Positions 7,655 through 15,092 of a stretch of DNA of 39,504 bases are shown here, in pieces. Each line of letters opens with the position of its first letter. The first letter of the stretch is position 1. A model generated the notes under the pieces. It was given only the letters and a program-made list of their open reading frames with translations. It did not search any database and had not been told where the DNA came from. Source of the DNA: a virus; IMG/VR virus record IMGVR_UViG_3300021375_000068, positions 1 through 39,504 of that record. One strand, written 5' to 3'. A program made the position numbers and the translations under genes.

Positions 7655-7683
7655 ATTTTAAATGACTGAGTTGTGTTTGTCAA
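7655..7683 (-). promoter_or_regulatory. Early sigma-70 promoter (TTGACA-N17-TAAAAT)
   Basis: Consensus -35 TTGACA at 7678-7683, 17-bp spacer, -10 TAAAAT at 7655-7660, directly after the uvsW stop. The -10 ends 9 nt before the ATG at 7645, so the leader would be only 2-3 nt and the AAGGG just before the ATG might not be transcribed from this promoter. Confidence 0.65.
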
Positions 7684-7686
7684 CTA

Positions 7687-9144
7687 TTATTTCCATTCTA
7701 TTTTTTCAACTTCAAATGGATAGTTAGCTTCTCTGTAGAACTTTTTACGTGTTGTTAAATGCCGTTTGGCAAACTTACAAGATGATGTTATATCCCAGAT
7801 TTGAACAAAATCTTTATCTTCTGCTTTTCTGATACCTCTACCGATCGACTGGATAACTCTGACGAAGCTCTTGCCAGGTTCGATGAGGATGAGGTTGAAA
7901 ATTCTAGGTATATTAATGCCCACAGCGGCCACACCGTAAGTAGCAATAATAACCTTACCGTCCATAGTTGCAATTTCGTCATATTCGTCTTTCCTTGCTT
8001 GTGCTTTAGTTGCTCCTGATACAAACACCGAGTTTGGAATCAATTCTTCAAGCATCTTACCTGGTGCTATTCTATCTACTAACACTAAAGTATTACCACT
8101 CTCTTTAATTTTAGTAATTAACTTGCTTATATATTCTAATCGATCCTCGTTCCCTAACAAATATTTCAATTCTTCTTGATAACCGTTATATTCTGCATGA
8201 TCAACTAGTTGAGCAATATTTACATGACAGTTAGCCAGTACTCCTTCTTGCTGTAATTCATTAGCTGATAACTTTCCTATCACATCACCTATACTACATT
8301 TAAGACTCATACGTTCATATTCTTCTTTGGGTATAGTTCCTGTTAGTCCCCAACGTATAGGTATTTGACTCATAACTCCTGTTAGCAAAGTTTTTAGTGC
8401 GTCTGCTTTGGCCATGTGTACTTCGTCAACCATAACACAGACAACATCTTGAATAAACTCATCTATTGTTATGTCCACTGATTGGTTTCTTGATCCTTTG
8501 AGTAGGATATTAAGACTTTGCCAAGTACATATAGTATGTGTACGTCCGAACTCTTTTCTATCTCCAAAGTAAACACCTACGTCTAATCCCATATTGATAT
8601 AGTCAGCTTCTGTTTGTGTAACTAAACTTTTGTTTGGTACTATAACTATTGTACGACCGTGTGGTTCACAACAAGAACTCAATGCCGCTGTGATCAATGT
8701 TTTTCCAGCACCTGTTGCTATTTCCTGTAGGCATTGTGGATTAGCTAAAAACTTGTTTATAAGTTCGACCTGATAGTCTCGTAACACTATTGGTTCACCT
8801 GCTATTGGATGTCCTTCAGGCCAGGTTAAATGACTATATGTATCTTCTTTGACCTGAGTAAATTCAAACTGTCTTTCATAGTCTCGATAGTCTTCAAGAT
8901 CAACGTCATAGTTATATTGTTCAAGGACTGGTAGTATTTGATCTAATAGATTGATATATGTACTGCCACCCAATTGAAAGTAACCTACTTTGCCATCCCA
9001 TCTGCCTAGTCTAACTGCGGGCATATAGCGAGCACCTGGAATCTCAAACTTAAACATGTCCACTAATTTTTTGCGAACATCTAAATCAAGTCCTTCAATT
9101 TTTACATTGACTTCATCTTTAATATGTAATAATGCTTGTTTCAT
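7687..9144 (-). CDS. uvsW: UvsW-like SF2 DNA/RNA helicase
   Basis: A 485-residue superfamily 2 helicase (T4 UvsW is about 500). UvsW unwinds R-loops and branched DNA and switches T4 replication from origin to recombination mode. Residues 1-115 form the small N-terminal domain with RLGRWDGKVGYF. Then come RDYQ (Q-like motif, about 122-125), Walker A ATGAGKT (143-149), VDEVH (239-243), the LTGT motif III, and motif VI QSIGRGIRK near residue 435. The ATG at 9142-9144 follows a TTGACA promoter so closely that the mRNA would be almost leaderless. It is the downstream neighbour of an AAA+ ATPase gene. Confidence 0.92.
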   Translation of the reverse strand: MKQALLHIKDEVNVKIEGLDLDVRKKLVDMFKFEIPGARYMPAVRLGRWDGKVGYFQLGGSTYINLLDQILPVLEQYNYDVDLEDYRDYERQFEFTQVKEDTYSHLTWPEGHPIAGEPIVLRDYQVELINKFLANPQCLQEIATGAGKTLITAALSSCCEPHGRTIVIVPNKSLVTQTEADYINMGLDVGVYFGDRKEFGRTHTICTWQSLNILLKGSRNQSVDITIDEFIQDVVCVMVDEVHMAKADALKTLLTGVMSQIPIRWGLTGTIPKEEYERMSLKCSIGDVIGKLSANELQQEGVLANCHVNIAQLVDHAEYNGYQEELKYLLGNEDRLEYISKLITKIKESGNTLVLVDRIAPGKMLEELIPNSVFVSGATKAQARKDEYDEIATMDGKVIIATYGVAAVGINIPRIFNLILIEPGKSFVRVIQSIGRGIRKAEDKDFVQIWDITSSCKFAKRHLTTRKKFYREANYPFEVEKIEWK

Positions 9145-9151
9145 AATATGT

Positions 9152-9181
9152 AGTATACACTAAAAGGAGAAAGGGTGTCAA
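9152..9181 (-). promoter_or_regulatory. Early sigma-70 promoter (TTGACA-N18-TATACT) of uvsW
   Basis: -35 TTGACA at 9176-9181 and -10 TATACT at 9152-9157, 18 bp apart. Seven nucleotides separate the -10 from the uvsW ATG, so transcription would begin at or one base before the start codon. The -35 overlaps a hairpin arm and loop. Confidence 0.65.
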
Positions 9182-9196
9182 CCAACAACACCCTTT
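9170..9196 (-). terminator. Hairpin after the AAA+ ATPase gene, overlapping the uvsW -35
   Basis: A perfect 9-bp stem: AAAGGGTGT (9170-9178) with ACACCCTTT (9188-9196), loop 9 nt. On the minus strand it is followed by TCTCCTTTTAG, so only a weak T tract. It may act as a partial terminator for the ATPase transcript; the uvsW -35 TTGACA spans the loop and one arm. Confidence 0.5.
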
Positions 9197-9214
9197 TATG
9201 AATAACAAAAAGAA

Positions 9215-10021
9215 CTATCTACGTTTCATACAAGTAACTTCAGCCATTTCACGCCAACTAACTGGTGAAACTTTTCTGAGGTCGCCTATTTTAAGTGCCA
9301 TACGCAGGCTTAGTTCATTTAAGTTATCTTGGTTATCAGTCATAAAGTTTAACATTTCGTCAACTTCATGTCCTGAGAAATCATAGTCTTGAAACAGAGC
9401 ACCTGTACCAGCAATCTGTTTGATACGTAATAGTTTATCACGCACAGTGTCAAGTGTAAGATCTAAGTAGTGACATCTTGATTGAACAGCTTCTAAATGA
9501 TCTTTAAGTTTTTTACTTCTAATATTATCAAACTTGATATTAGTAATAAAGATTGCAGAACCTTTAAACTCAAACTCATCAGGTACACCTTCATTACGTA
9601 ACTTATATGAATCAGTGTTCCAACATATTTTACGAGTCTTCTTACTATCAAGTGCGGCCTTTAGGATATTTAATGATAGCTCATCTTGTAGCACCGAATC
9701 ACAATCATCAAATACTAAAACATTATCTTTTTCTTTGTAGTTGAATAGTTTAGTATATAACCCAATAGCTGACATAGCACCTTTCACTACATCAAATGTT
9801 CTAGGTCTTGAACTTAATTCAGTGTATACGTTAGCCTTGTCAAGTTGCTGTTCAACACCGTATGACTTACCCACACCCGGAGGGCCTACTACGATCATAG
9901 CTCTAACATCACCATTGATGCAGGCTTTAGTCATCTGGTCAAGAATATTAAAACGCTTGCCAATACGTTCAATAATTTGATCGTCTGTTTCTTTTGTGAA
10001 TTTAATTGCCTTAGCTACCAT
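9215..10021 (-). CDS. AAA+ family ATPase
   Basis: A 268-residue P-loop ATPase. Walker A is GPPGVGKS (46-53), Walker B VLVFDDCD (101-108), and a sensor-I-like strand AIFITNIKFD lies near residue 160. It lacks the zinc and clamp-binding features of T4 gp44, so it is not the usual clamp loader; it may load or remodel a DNA or protein partner in replication. Its own strong early promoter lies 42 bp upstream and a GGGGG Shine-Dalgarno-like tract precedes the ATG. It lies directly upstream of uvsW. ATPase identity is certain, the biological role is not. Confidence 0.8.
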   Translation of the reverse strand: MVAKAIKFTKETDDQIIERIGKRFNILDQMTKACINGDVRAMIVVGPPGVGKSYGVEQQLDKANVYTELSSRPRTFDVVKGAMSAIGLYTKLFNYKEKDNVLVFDDCDSVLQDELSLNILKAALDSKKTRKICWNTDSYKLRNEGVPDEFEFKGSAIFITNIKFDNIRSKKLKDHLEAVQSRCHYLDLTLDTVRDKLLRIKQIAGTGALFQDYDFSGHEVDEMLNFMTDNQDNLNELSLRMALKIGDLRKVSPVSWREMAEVTCMKRR

Positions 10022-10062
10022 GTTATCTACCCCCGTAAATGATTAATTTCTAACTTAAAAAC

Positions 10063-10091
10063 ATTATAGCAGTTTTGGATTTATTGGTCAA
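10063..10091 (-). promoter_or_regulatory. Early sigma-70 promoter (TTGACC-N17-TATAAT) of the ATPase gene
   Basis: -35 TTGACC at 10086-10091, -10 TATAAT at 10063-10068, 17-bp spacer. The -35 is formed by the last codons of the 64-residue gene. Most of the spacer and the -10 (AAAACTGCTATAAT) are identical to the promoter at 10306-10334. Confidence 0.85.
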
Positions 10092-10275
10092 CCGAATTCA
10101 GTGAAGCGTTTCTCATTAGATCATATACAGCTTCTAAGTCTTGATCTGATATTGCTATACCTAACTTCTGTAGTTCTATTTCTAACTTACCTGAGATATC
10201 CATGGCGAGCTGATCTATGTCATCATATAAATTAGCATTTATTTTTTCTAAATTATAATCGCACTTAAATGTCAT
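10081..10275 (-). CDS. Small early protein of unknown function
   Basis: A 64-residue acidic, probably helical protein starting MTFKCDYNLEK, with leucine/isoleucine-spaced helices (DIDQLAMDISGKLEIELQKL) that could support a coiled coil. It has a convincing start: AAGGG Shine-Dalgarno seven nucleotides before the ATG at 10273-10275 and a consensus promoter at 10306-10334. It lies between a 50-residue membrane protein and the AAA+ ATPase. Such small, individually promoted early genes are typical of host-takeover functions in T4-like phages, but none is recognised here. Confidence 0.7.
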   Translation of the reverse strand: MTFKCDYNLEKINANLYDDIDQLAMDISGKLEIELQKLGIAISDQDLEAVYDLMRNASLNSVDQ

Positions 10276-10305
10276 TGTTTACCCTTTATCTCATTTCTTA
10301 ATACA

Positions 10306-10334
10306 ATTATAGCAGTTTTAAATTTTTTAGTCAA
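10306..10334 (-). promoter_or_regulatory. Early sigma-70 promoter (TTGACT-N17-TATAAT) of the 64-aa gene
   Basis: -35 TTGACT at 10329-10334, -10 TATAAT at 10306-10311, 17-bp spacer. It is strongly similar over about 40 bp to the next promoter downstream (10063-10091), indicating a duplicated promoter module. Confidence 0.85.
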
Positions 10335-10337
10335 CCT

Positions 10338-10490
10338 TTAAATTATGCCTGCTCCTTGAAGTAATAGGTCTACTAACATAAAGCCAGCAAGAATAAACAT
10401 AGTAAACAAAAAGGTTTTAGCTACTCCATTTATAAAATTTACCTGTTGAAACATTCTTTTTAAATTCTTTTTATCATTAGGTGTTAACAT
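10338..10490 (-). CDS. Small single-span membrane protein
   Basis: A 50-residue protein, MLTPNDKKNLKRMFQQ at the N-terminus. A basic N-terminal segment (two lysines, KR) is followed by one hydrophobic stretch of about 20 residues (TFLFTMFILAGFMLVDLLL), so it is predicted to sit in the inner membrane as a single-pass protein. The start is supported by AAGGAG seven nucleotides before the ATG at 10488-10490 and by a perfect-consensus early promoter just upstream. It is the first gene of the early block that leads to the ATPase and uvsW. A role in host takeover or superinfection exclusion would fit size and timing but is not shown. Confidence 0.75.
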   Translation of the reverse strand: MLTPNDKKNLKRMFQQVNFINGVAKTFLFTMFILAGFMLVDLLLQGAGII

Positions 10491-10525
10491 ATAATTCTCC
10501 TTGAGTTTATTTAAATTACTCAGTA

Positions 10526-10554
10526 ATTATACTACATGTTGTGTTTTATGTCAA
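10526..10554 (-). promoter_or_regulatory. Early sigma-70 promoter, full consensus (TTGACA-N17-TATAAT)
   Basis: -35 TTGACA at 10549-10554 and -10 TATAAT at 10526-10531 with a 17-bp spacer: both hexamers match consensus. Predicted start near 10519, giving a leader of about 29 nt with AAGGAG before the 50-residue gene. It lies directly after the late-operon terminator, so it begins a new early unit. Confidence 0.9.
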
Positions 10555-10592
10555 TGACTTTGACTAGATATTGTGTGAATAGCCACAAAAAA

Positions 10593-10610
10593 AGCACTAT
10601 TTCTAGTGCT
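10593..10610 (-). terminator. Rho-independent terminator (usable on both strands)
   Basis: Seven-bp stem AGCACTA / TAGTGCT (10593-10599 with 10604-10610), 4-nt loop, followed on the minus strand by seven T (10587-10593). It lies just after the stop of the 232-residue gene and separates the late structural pair from the early block. Confidence 0.85.
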
Positions 10611-10629
10611 TTCTTTATTTTATCGTATT

Positions 10630-11328
10630 TTAGTTTGCTTGACTCGCCATCCATTCGTCATATGTCATCTGATAACCAGGATCTGTTGTATTTCCTATTA
10701 TATTAACTGATGGATCTAAGTTCCAAATACAAGTAAATGCTGAACCGTTATCAATAATAGGCCACCAACTTGGAGACCATCTCATTGCCCAACCTTCAAT
10801 CTCTTCTCCGTCAATCAACGCATTTCTTCTATCGTCGTTGTCATATTTGAAAACATCAATGGGTCCAATGGTAGTGTTTGCTTTAATCATTATCTGTAGT
10901 TGTTCATCTGATGGACTAGTTAATGATCCTGCTATTAATGCGTTATATATGTCACTACCTAATTTATCCTCACCTAATTCCGTTGCCAAATGTGTTTGAG
11001 CTGATGTTGATATATTAGTTAGATCTGGTGTGTTTTGATCAATCCATGTTCCGTTTAATATTGCTACAGGAAGTAGATTGTATTGTGTTCTGCCTAAGCA
11101 TAGCTCACCGCCGGAGATTGCCAATGAGTATGACAGTTTGCCTATTTGACTTACTGGTAATTCATATTCAAAAAGAAGATTACTTGTTCGTGGTTGGCCA
11201 TCTCTAACTGTTGTGCTGTCTAGCACAGGGCCATCGAATACGACCTGGCCCGCTATTGTTAATGTTGCTACTACATCGCCTTGTTCGGCGTATGCTTGAC
11301 CATAAACCTTAAATCTTCTGTTATCCAA
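10630..11328 (-). CDS. Probable virion protein, tandem paralogue B
   Basis: A 232-residue protein clearly paralogous to its upstream neighbour. Both begin with RxFKVYGQAYAExGDV, share LCLGRTxYN near residue 80, SDxYNALIAGxLT near residue 125, and end with a FTCxWNLDPS motif. This copy has about 20 extra C-terminal residues (after WNLDPS) containing YDEWMASQ. The N-terminal beta-rich segment (VVATLTIAGQVVFDGPV) resembles small carbohydrate-binding modules found on phage particles, but that resemblance is loose. The pair has a late promoter before the first gene and a terminator after this one, so it forms a late two-gene operon. Confidence 0.55.
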   Translation of the reverse strand: MDNRRFKVYGQAYAEQGDVVATLTIAGQVVFDGPVLDSTTVRDGQPRTSNLLFEYELPVSQIGKLSYSLAISGGELCLGRTQYNLLPVAILNGTWIDQNTPDLTNISTSAQTHLATELGEDKLGSDIYNALIAGSLTSPSDEQLQIMIKANTTIGPIDVFKYDNDDRRNALIDGEEIEGWAMRWSPSWWPIIDNGSAFTCIWNLDPSVNIIGNTTDPGYQMTYDEWMASQAN

Positions 11329-11334
11329 TTTTCT

Positions 11335-11982
11335 CTATTCAGCGTCAATAACTGTTGATGGATCTAAATTCCATGTACAAGTAAATGTTGAACCATCTGG
11401 AATGATAGGCCAATTATTAGTGTTTACTGTAGCGTCATCCCATCCTTCTAATGCCGCACCGTCGATTTGAGCACTGCTTCTTTCATCATTATCATCACCA
11501 TATACTGTAAAATCAGTACTGTTAGTGTTTGCCGCTACAATCGCAGTATTTTGTTCATCTGTCGGGTTTGTAAGTGTGCCTGCTATTAATGCGTTATATA
11601 GGTCACTGCCTAGAGCTGATTCACCTAATGTATTTGCTGTATATGTTTGAGCCTCAGCTGATATAGCTGTTGGATCAGGTATATTAGCGTCAATCCAGGA
11701 TTGAGGTATTGTAAGTCCTGTAACACCGTTATATTTTGTTCTACCTAGACAAAGTTCTCCACCTGTAACTGCTAGTGAGTATGCTAAGTTGCCTGTTGTT
11801 GCTTCATCTAATTCATATGTAAAAAGCAAATTACTTGTGTCTGGTGGATTACCTTCTCTATCTGTTGTGGAGTCATTAACTGCACCGTTAAATACCTCTA
11901 CTCCGCCTACAGTCAATACTGCTGTTACATCACCTGATTCAGCGTATGCTTGTCCGTAAACCTTAAATGTTCTATTAGCCAT
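11335..11982 (-). CDS. Probable virion protein, tandem paralogue A
   Basis: A 215-residue protein, first of a tandem duplicated pair. It begins MANRTFKVYGQAYAESGDV and ends with FTCTWNLDPSTVIDAE; the order and spacing of conserved blocks match the next gene along its whole length. No signal peptide or membrane segment is seen. A GGAGAA Shine-Dalgarno precedes the ATG at 11980-11982 and a GATAAATA late element lies 26 bp upstream, overlapping the end of the glycosyltransferase gene. A decoration, fibre or sugar-binding role on the virion is inferred from late control and beta-rich composition. Confidence 0.55.
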   Translation of the reverse strand: MANRTFKVYGQAYAESGDVTAVLTVGGVEVFNGAVNDSTTDREGNPPDTSNLLFTYELDEATTGNLAYSLAVTGGELCLGRTKYNGVTGLTIPQSWIDANIPDPTAISAEAQTYTANTLGESALGSDLYNALIAGTLTNPTDEQNTAIVAANTNSTDFTVYGDDNDERSSAQIDGAALEGWDDATVNTNNWPIIPDGSTFTCTWNLDPSTVIDAE

Positions 11983-12007
11983 GTGCTATGTTCTCCGTTT
12001 GTTACGT

Positions 12008-12751
12008 TTATTTATCTAGTTTCCAATGCCTTAGTACTTCTTTATCATCAATCTCATGTGGATTAGGCACTCCATGGAATACTATTATACTTAGATCTCT
12101 AAAAATATGACTTCGATCTTTTCCTTTGTTAGGATATGTACGATAGGTAAAATCTATCCCACCATCCATAACTTCCCATCTATAACTTTTTACAAAGTTT
12201 TGATCAAGCCAGCGTTTGTTATCGTTGGGCACTTCTATATCTATGTAATCTTGATCACCATTATATTGTGTTATAATAGCATGATGGTTACGCTTAAACT
12301 TTTTCCAAAGGTCAGCGTACTTGTCAGTGTCAAATACCATCACACTGCTATTTATTGTCCATTTGTTTTTCTTCCAAAGATAGCGAAAATCTCTAACTGC
12401 CCAAAACTTTTCACTACTCAATCTCAACATCCAATCTAAGTTACCTGAGATTATAATATCTAAATCAAAATAAAACAATCTGCCCTGAAAGTCCTTGTTT
12501 CTAAATATTTGTGTTTTGTACCACCATCCCTTCTTAGGCCCTTTAACTCCTAGATCTTTAAGACTGTGTTTGTGCCACCCTTTAGGTACTTCTCTAGCCT
12601 TTTCAGTCCATATATGAAAACGTATAGGACAGCTAAAGTTCCTACGTAACCCAGCTTCTAATTTCTTAGCATAGTCTAAAGTATAGTATTCTCCATGAAG
12701 CACACATCCGCAGTCTATACCATCTTCCATATAGTCATCTACCTGTTTCAT
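12008..12751 (-). CDS. GT-A-type glycosyltransferase
   Basis: A 247-residue protein. The ATG at 12749-12751 overlaps the upstream TGA as ATGA and is preferred over a GTG nine codons upstream. The N-terminal part has CVLHGEYYTLDYAKKLEAGL, typical of phage GT8-like transferases. A metal-binding DxD lies in YFDLDIIISGNL (DLD about 96-98), followed by an acceptor-side INSSVMVFD. A C-terminal HGVPNPHE histidine block may complete the metal site. It closes the glycan cassette; its stop codon region doubles as the late promoter of the next operon. Donor and acceptor sugars are unknown. Confidence 0.8.
   Translation of the reverse strand: MKQVDDYMEDGIDCGCVLHGEYYTLDYAKKLEAGLRRNFSCPIRFHIWTEKAREVPKGWHKHSLKDLGVKGPKKGWWYKTQIFRNKDFQGRLFYFDLDIIISGNLDWMLRLSSEKFWAVRDFRYLWKKNKWTINSSVMVFDTDKYADLWKKFKRNHHAIITQYNGDQDYIDIEVPNDNKRWLDQNFVKSYRWEVMDGGIDFTYRTYPNKGKDRSHIFRDLSIIVFHGVPNPHEIDDKEVLRHWKLDK
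12009..12016 (-). promoter_or_regulatory. T4-type late promoter (GATAAATA) of the structural pair
   Basis: GATAAATA on the minus strand, made from the last codons and stop of the glycosyltransferase gene. Predicted start near 12003, giving about 20 nt of leader that contains GGAGAA before the ATG at 11982. Confidence 0.65.
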
Positions 12752-13566
12752 AATTGTGATTCCAATCTTTCTATCCACAGTCCTTGTTCAATTTCCTCAA
12801 TGAGGTATTCGGTGTGCGTTATCTCTGCTAACCATTGCTCTGTAGCAAGATTATTAACTAGTTCTATGTTATTAATACTGTTACTTATAGAGTACGCCAA
12901 ACTTAGTTCACTAGTTATAATTGGTGTTCCTGATATTGCGGCCTGTATTGCTGGACCACTCGAGTAATTTACAACGCAATAGTAATTAGTGTTAAAATCA
13001 AAGTCATCATATGTTCCTGTAATTTTACGAGGCATTTCACTAGGCATTTGTAATGGAGATCTAGGGTGACTGCGTACAACGATTTCTCTATCTGTTTGAG
13101 ATTGTATCATTGTTACTTGCTGTTCAATCCATAGTTCTTGTGATTCTAAATGCTGTAACTGTAAACTTTTATGATGTTGTGCCGCAATTAATATTTTACC
13201 GTTATTGTTTGTGTTCTCATTGAGGTTAATACCTAACTTATTAGGTCTATCCCAATCTAAATTTTCAGTATGGCCATAATAGCCCTCAGTTGTAATATTG
13301 TTTAATGAAATCTTCCAGGTTGTGTTTCTTCTTAAGGCACCAACTTCAATTATTATTACAGGTTTATTTTGTCTACGAAAATGTTCATATATTTCTTTAT
13401 TAGGAGCCATACGTCCTGCCCATAGACAACTCCATATGACCGCAATATCTGCGTTCATATCATTTTCTACCACTTGATAATGCTTCTTAGCACTAGATAA
13501 AAAGGCAGACATAACTGGCTTTGAATTTAATGATGTGTGCTTAGAAAAATAGGTCAGTTTTTTCAT
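12748..13566 (-). CDS. GT-B-like glycan transferase paralogue 1
   Basis: A 272-residue protein; the ATG at 13564-13566 (MKKLTYFSK) is preferred over an upstream TTG that would add 19 unconvincing residues. The C-terminal half shows the signature of this window's four-member family: LWIEQQVTMIQSQTDREIVV followed by RSHPRSP, then YYCVVNYSSGPAIQAAISGTPII. These blocks resemble the C-terminal domain of capsule-synthesis transferases (KpsC/KpsS type) and CDP-glycerol glycerophosphotransferases. It diverges from the plus-strand island and overlaps the next glycosyltransferase by 4 nt. Likely part of glycan synthesis or modification; reaction unknown. Confidence 0.55.
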   Translation of the reverse strand: MKKLTYFSKHTSLNSKPVMSAFLSSAKKHYQVVENDMNADIAVIWSCLWAGRMAPNKEIYEHFRRQNKPVIIIEVGALRRNTTWKISLNNITTEGYYGHTENLDWDRPNKLGINLNENTNNNGKILIAAQHHKSLQLQHLESQELWIEQQVTMIQSQTDREIVVRSHPRSPLQMPSEMPRKITGTYDDFDFNTNYYCVVNYSSGPAIQAAISGTPIITSELSLAYSISNSINNIELVNNLATEQWLAEITHTEYLIEEIEQGLWIERLESQL

Positions 13567-13568
13567 TG

Positions 13569-13576
13569 AATAAATA
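13569..13576 (+). promoter_or_regulatory. Possible late promoter (AATAAATA) for the plus-strand island
   Basis: AATAAATA on the plus strand, one mismatch from TATAAATA, 51 bp before the GTG at 13627. A minus-strand TATAAATG (13601-13608) lies in the same 60-bp divergent gap. Both are weaker than the other late elements. Confidence 0.35.
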
Positions 13577-13626
13577 TATGCTAATATAATAGTATGTATC
13601 CATTTATATAAACACAAGGACAAAAA

Positions 13627-14442
13627 GTGAAATATACTTTAATCACTACATTCCATAAAGAAGGAATGGAACAGTACGGTCAGAGAATGATAGACACCTT
13701 TGAAAAACATTGGCCGGCAGAGATCGATCTTGTTGTTTATGCTGAAAACTGTACACCTAAAACAACTAAGTCAAATGTTCAGGTAGTTGATCTACTTAAA
13801 GAAAGCAAAGAATGTAGAGACTTTGTTGAAAGACATAGAAACAATCCTAAAGCACACGGACGTGATGCTTCACAGGATCCACGTAAACAGTTTAAGTGGG
13901 ACGCTGTGCGTTTTTGTTACAAAGTATTTGCTACAGGATTAGCAGAGAAAACTATAGATACTGATTGGCTGATATGGTGTGATGCTGATACACTTACTCA
14001 TACTGATATCCCCGTTCACTTTGTTCCAAGCATATCACCTGGAGACGCAATGATTACATATCTCGGGCGTGGTGACAAATATCATCCTGAATGCGGATGG
14101 GTTGGATACAATCTTAGACACCCTAACTCAAGAATGTTTATAAGAGAGTTTGTGTCATTGTATACAGAAGATAAACTGTTTGCCTTGAAAGAATATCACG
14201 ACAGCTATGTTTGGTCTACAGTATGGAAACAATATAGAACTAAGTCTGAGAATAAGTTTTTCAACTTAAATCCTAATCCAGACACGAAAGGCTTTGCTGG
14301 GCATCCGTTTATTAACAGTGCTCTTGGCGAATATCTTGATCATGTCAAAGGTAAACGTAAAGATTTAGGACACAGTAATAAAAGAGATCAAGGCACGTTC
14401 ATTAATCATCCTTATTGGTCTAATATAAAGGAAACAAAATAA
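13627..14442 (+). CDS. GT-A-type glycosyltransferase, plus-strand island
   Basis: A 271-residue protein beginning with GTG (13627-13629) behind an AAGGA Shine-Dalgarno. The N-terminus MKYTLITTFHKEG is a GT-A-like first strand; WLIWCDADTLTH contains the DxD metal motif (about 119-121); later GWVGYNLRHPNS and the C-terminal GTFINHPYW supply acceptor-side and possible metal-ligand residues. With the methyltransferase behind it, it forms a two-gene plus-strand unit inside an otherwise minus-strand cassette, so it was probably acquired or inverted as a module. Substrate unknown. Confidence 0.75.
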   Translation: MKYTLITTFHKEGMEQYGQRMIDTFEKHWPAEIDLVVYAENCTPKTTKSNVQVVDLLKESKECRDFVERHRNNPKAHGRDASQDPRKQFKWDAVRFCYKVFATGLAEKTIDTDWLIWCDADTLTHTDIPVHFVPSISPGDAMITYLGRGDKYHPECGWVGYNLRHPNSRMFIREFVSLYTEDKLFALKEYHDSYVWSTVWKQYRTKSENKFFNLNPNPDTKGFAGHPFINSALGEYLDHVKGKRKDLGHSNKRDQGTFINHPYWSNIKETK

Positions 14443-15092
14443 TGTATAAAAAACATGGATGGTCATTTCCAGACTATGACACACATTTTGCTTATATGTT
14501 GGATAAAAATATCAAGAAAGGCGGAGAACCTGTTTATCAGGAGCCCGTTAGACGCAAGAGCTTTGAGTTTGTAGCACACAAGGGTCTAGCGTTAGATATA
14601 GGTGCCAATATAGGGCTATGGACAAGGGATATGGCTAAACAGTTTCAACGTGTTATAGCATTTGAACCAGTGGCTGACTTTAGAGAATGTCTTCGAGAGA
14701 ATGTTGATATGTCCCAAGTTGCTATTAGAGACTATGCTTTGGGCAACGAAAACACAACAATAGATATGGTAATCACACCAGACAACACAGGACACAGTCA
14801 TGTTAATACTGACACTATGGGTAATGGTCAAATTCATATGTATCGATTAGATAGTTTAGAACTTCAAAAGATTGATTACATTAAAATAGATTGCGAAGGG
14901 TATGAATATAATATTCTATTAGGTGCCGAACAAACAATTAAAGAATATAAACCTGTTATGGTTGTTGAGCAGAAACTACACAAAGACACAGGCATCACTG
15001 AAGATACTCAGTACGAAAGTGTTGAACTATTAAAAAGTTGGGGAGCTCGAGAGCTTAGTCGTGTACGTAACGACGTTATTTTAGGATTTTAA
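14442..15092 (+). CDS. FkbM-family SAM-dependent methyltransferase
   Basis: A 216-residue class I methyltransferase. The SAM-binding motif I is LDIGANIGLWT (51-61), with AFEPV (about 74-78) closing the second strand and the family-typical KIDCEGYEYNIL block near residue 150. FkbM proteins O-methylate sugars or polyketides, so here the likely target is a glycan built by the neighbouring transferases. Translation is coupled by TAATG to the upstream glycosyltransferase. Its 3' end overlaps the convergent minus-strand gene by 12 bp. Confidence 0.85.
   Translation: MYKKHGWSFPDYDTHFAYMLDKNIKKGGEPVYQEPVRRKSFEFVAHKGLALDIGANIGLWTRDMAKQFQRVIAFEPVADFRECLRENVDMSQVAIRDYALGNENTTIDMVITPDNTGHSHVNTDTMGNGQIHMYRLDSLELQKIDYIKIDCEGYEYNILLGAEQTIKEYKPVMVVEQKLHKDTGITEDTQYESVELLKSWGARELSRVRNDVILGF

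Noticed and set aside
9215-10021. Assignment of the AAA+ ATPase as the gp44 clamp loader
   Set aside because: The N-terminus and the region after Walker A do not resemble gp44; only the general ATPase motifs agree.
12752-12778. GTG start nine codons upstream in the glycosyltransferase at 12008
   Set aside because: The ATG at 12749-12751 forms an ATGA overlap with the upstream stop, and the added residues overlap the end of the previous gene for no reason.
13567-13623. TTG start adding 19 residues to GT-B-like paralogue 1
   Set aside because: The added residues are hydrophobic and unlike the paralogues; the region reads better as a divergent promoter gap, and MKKLTYFSK is a natural start.
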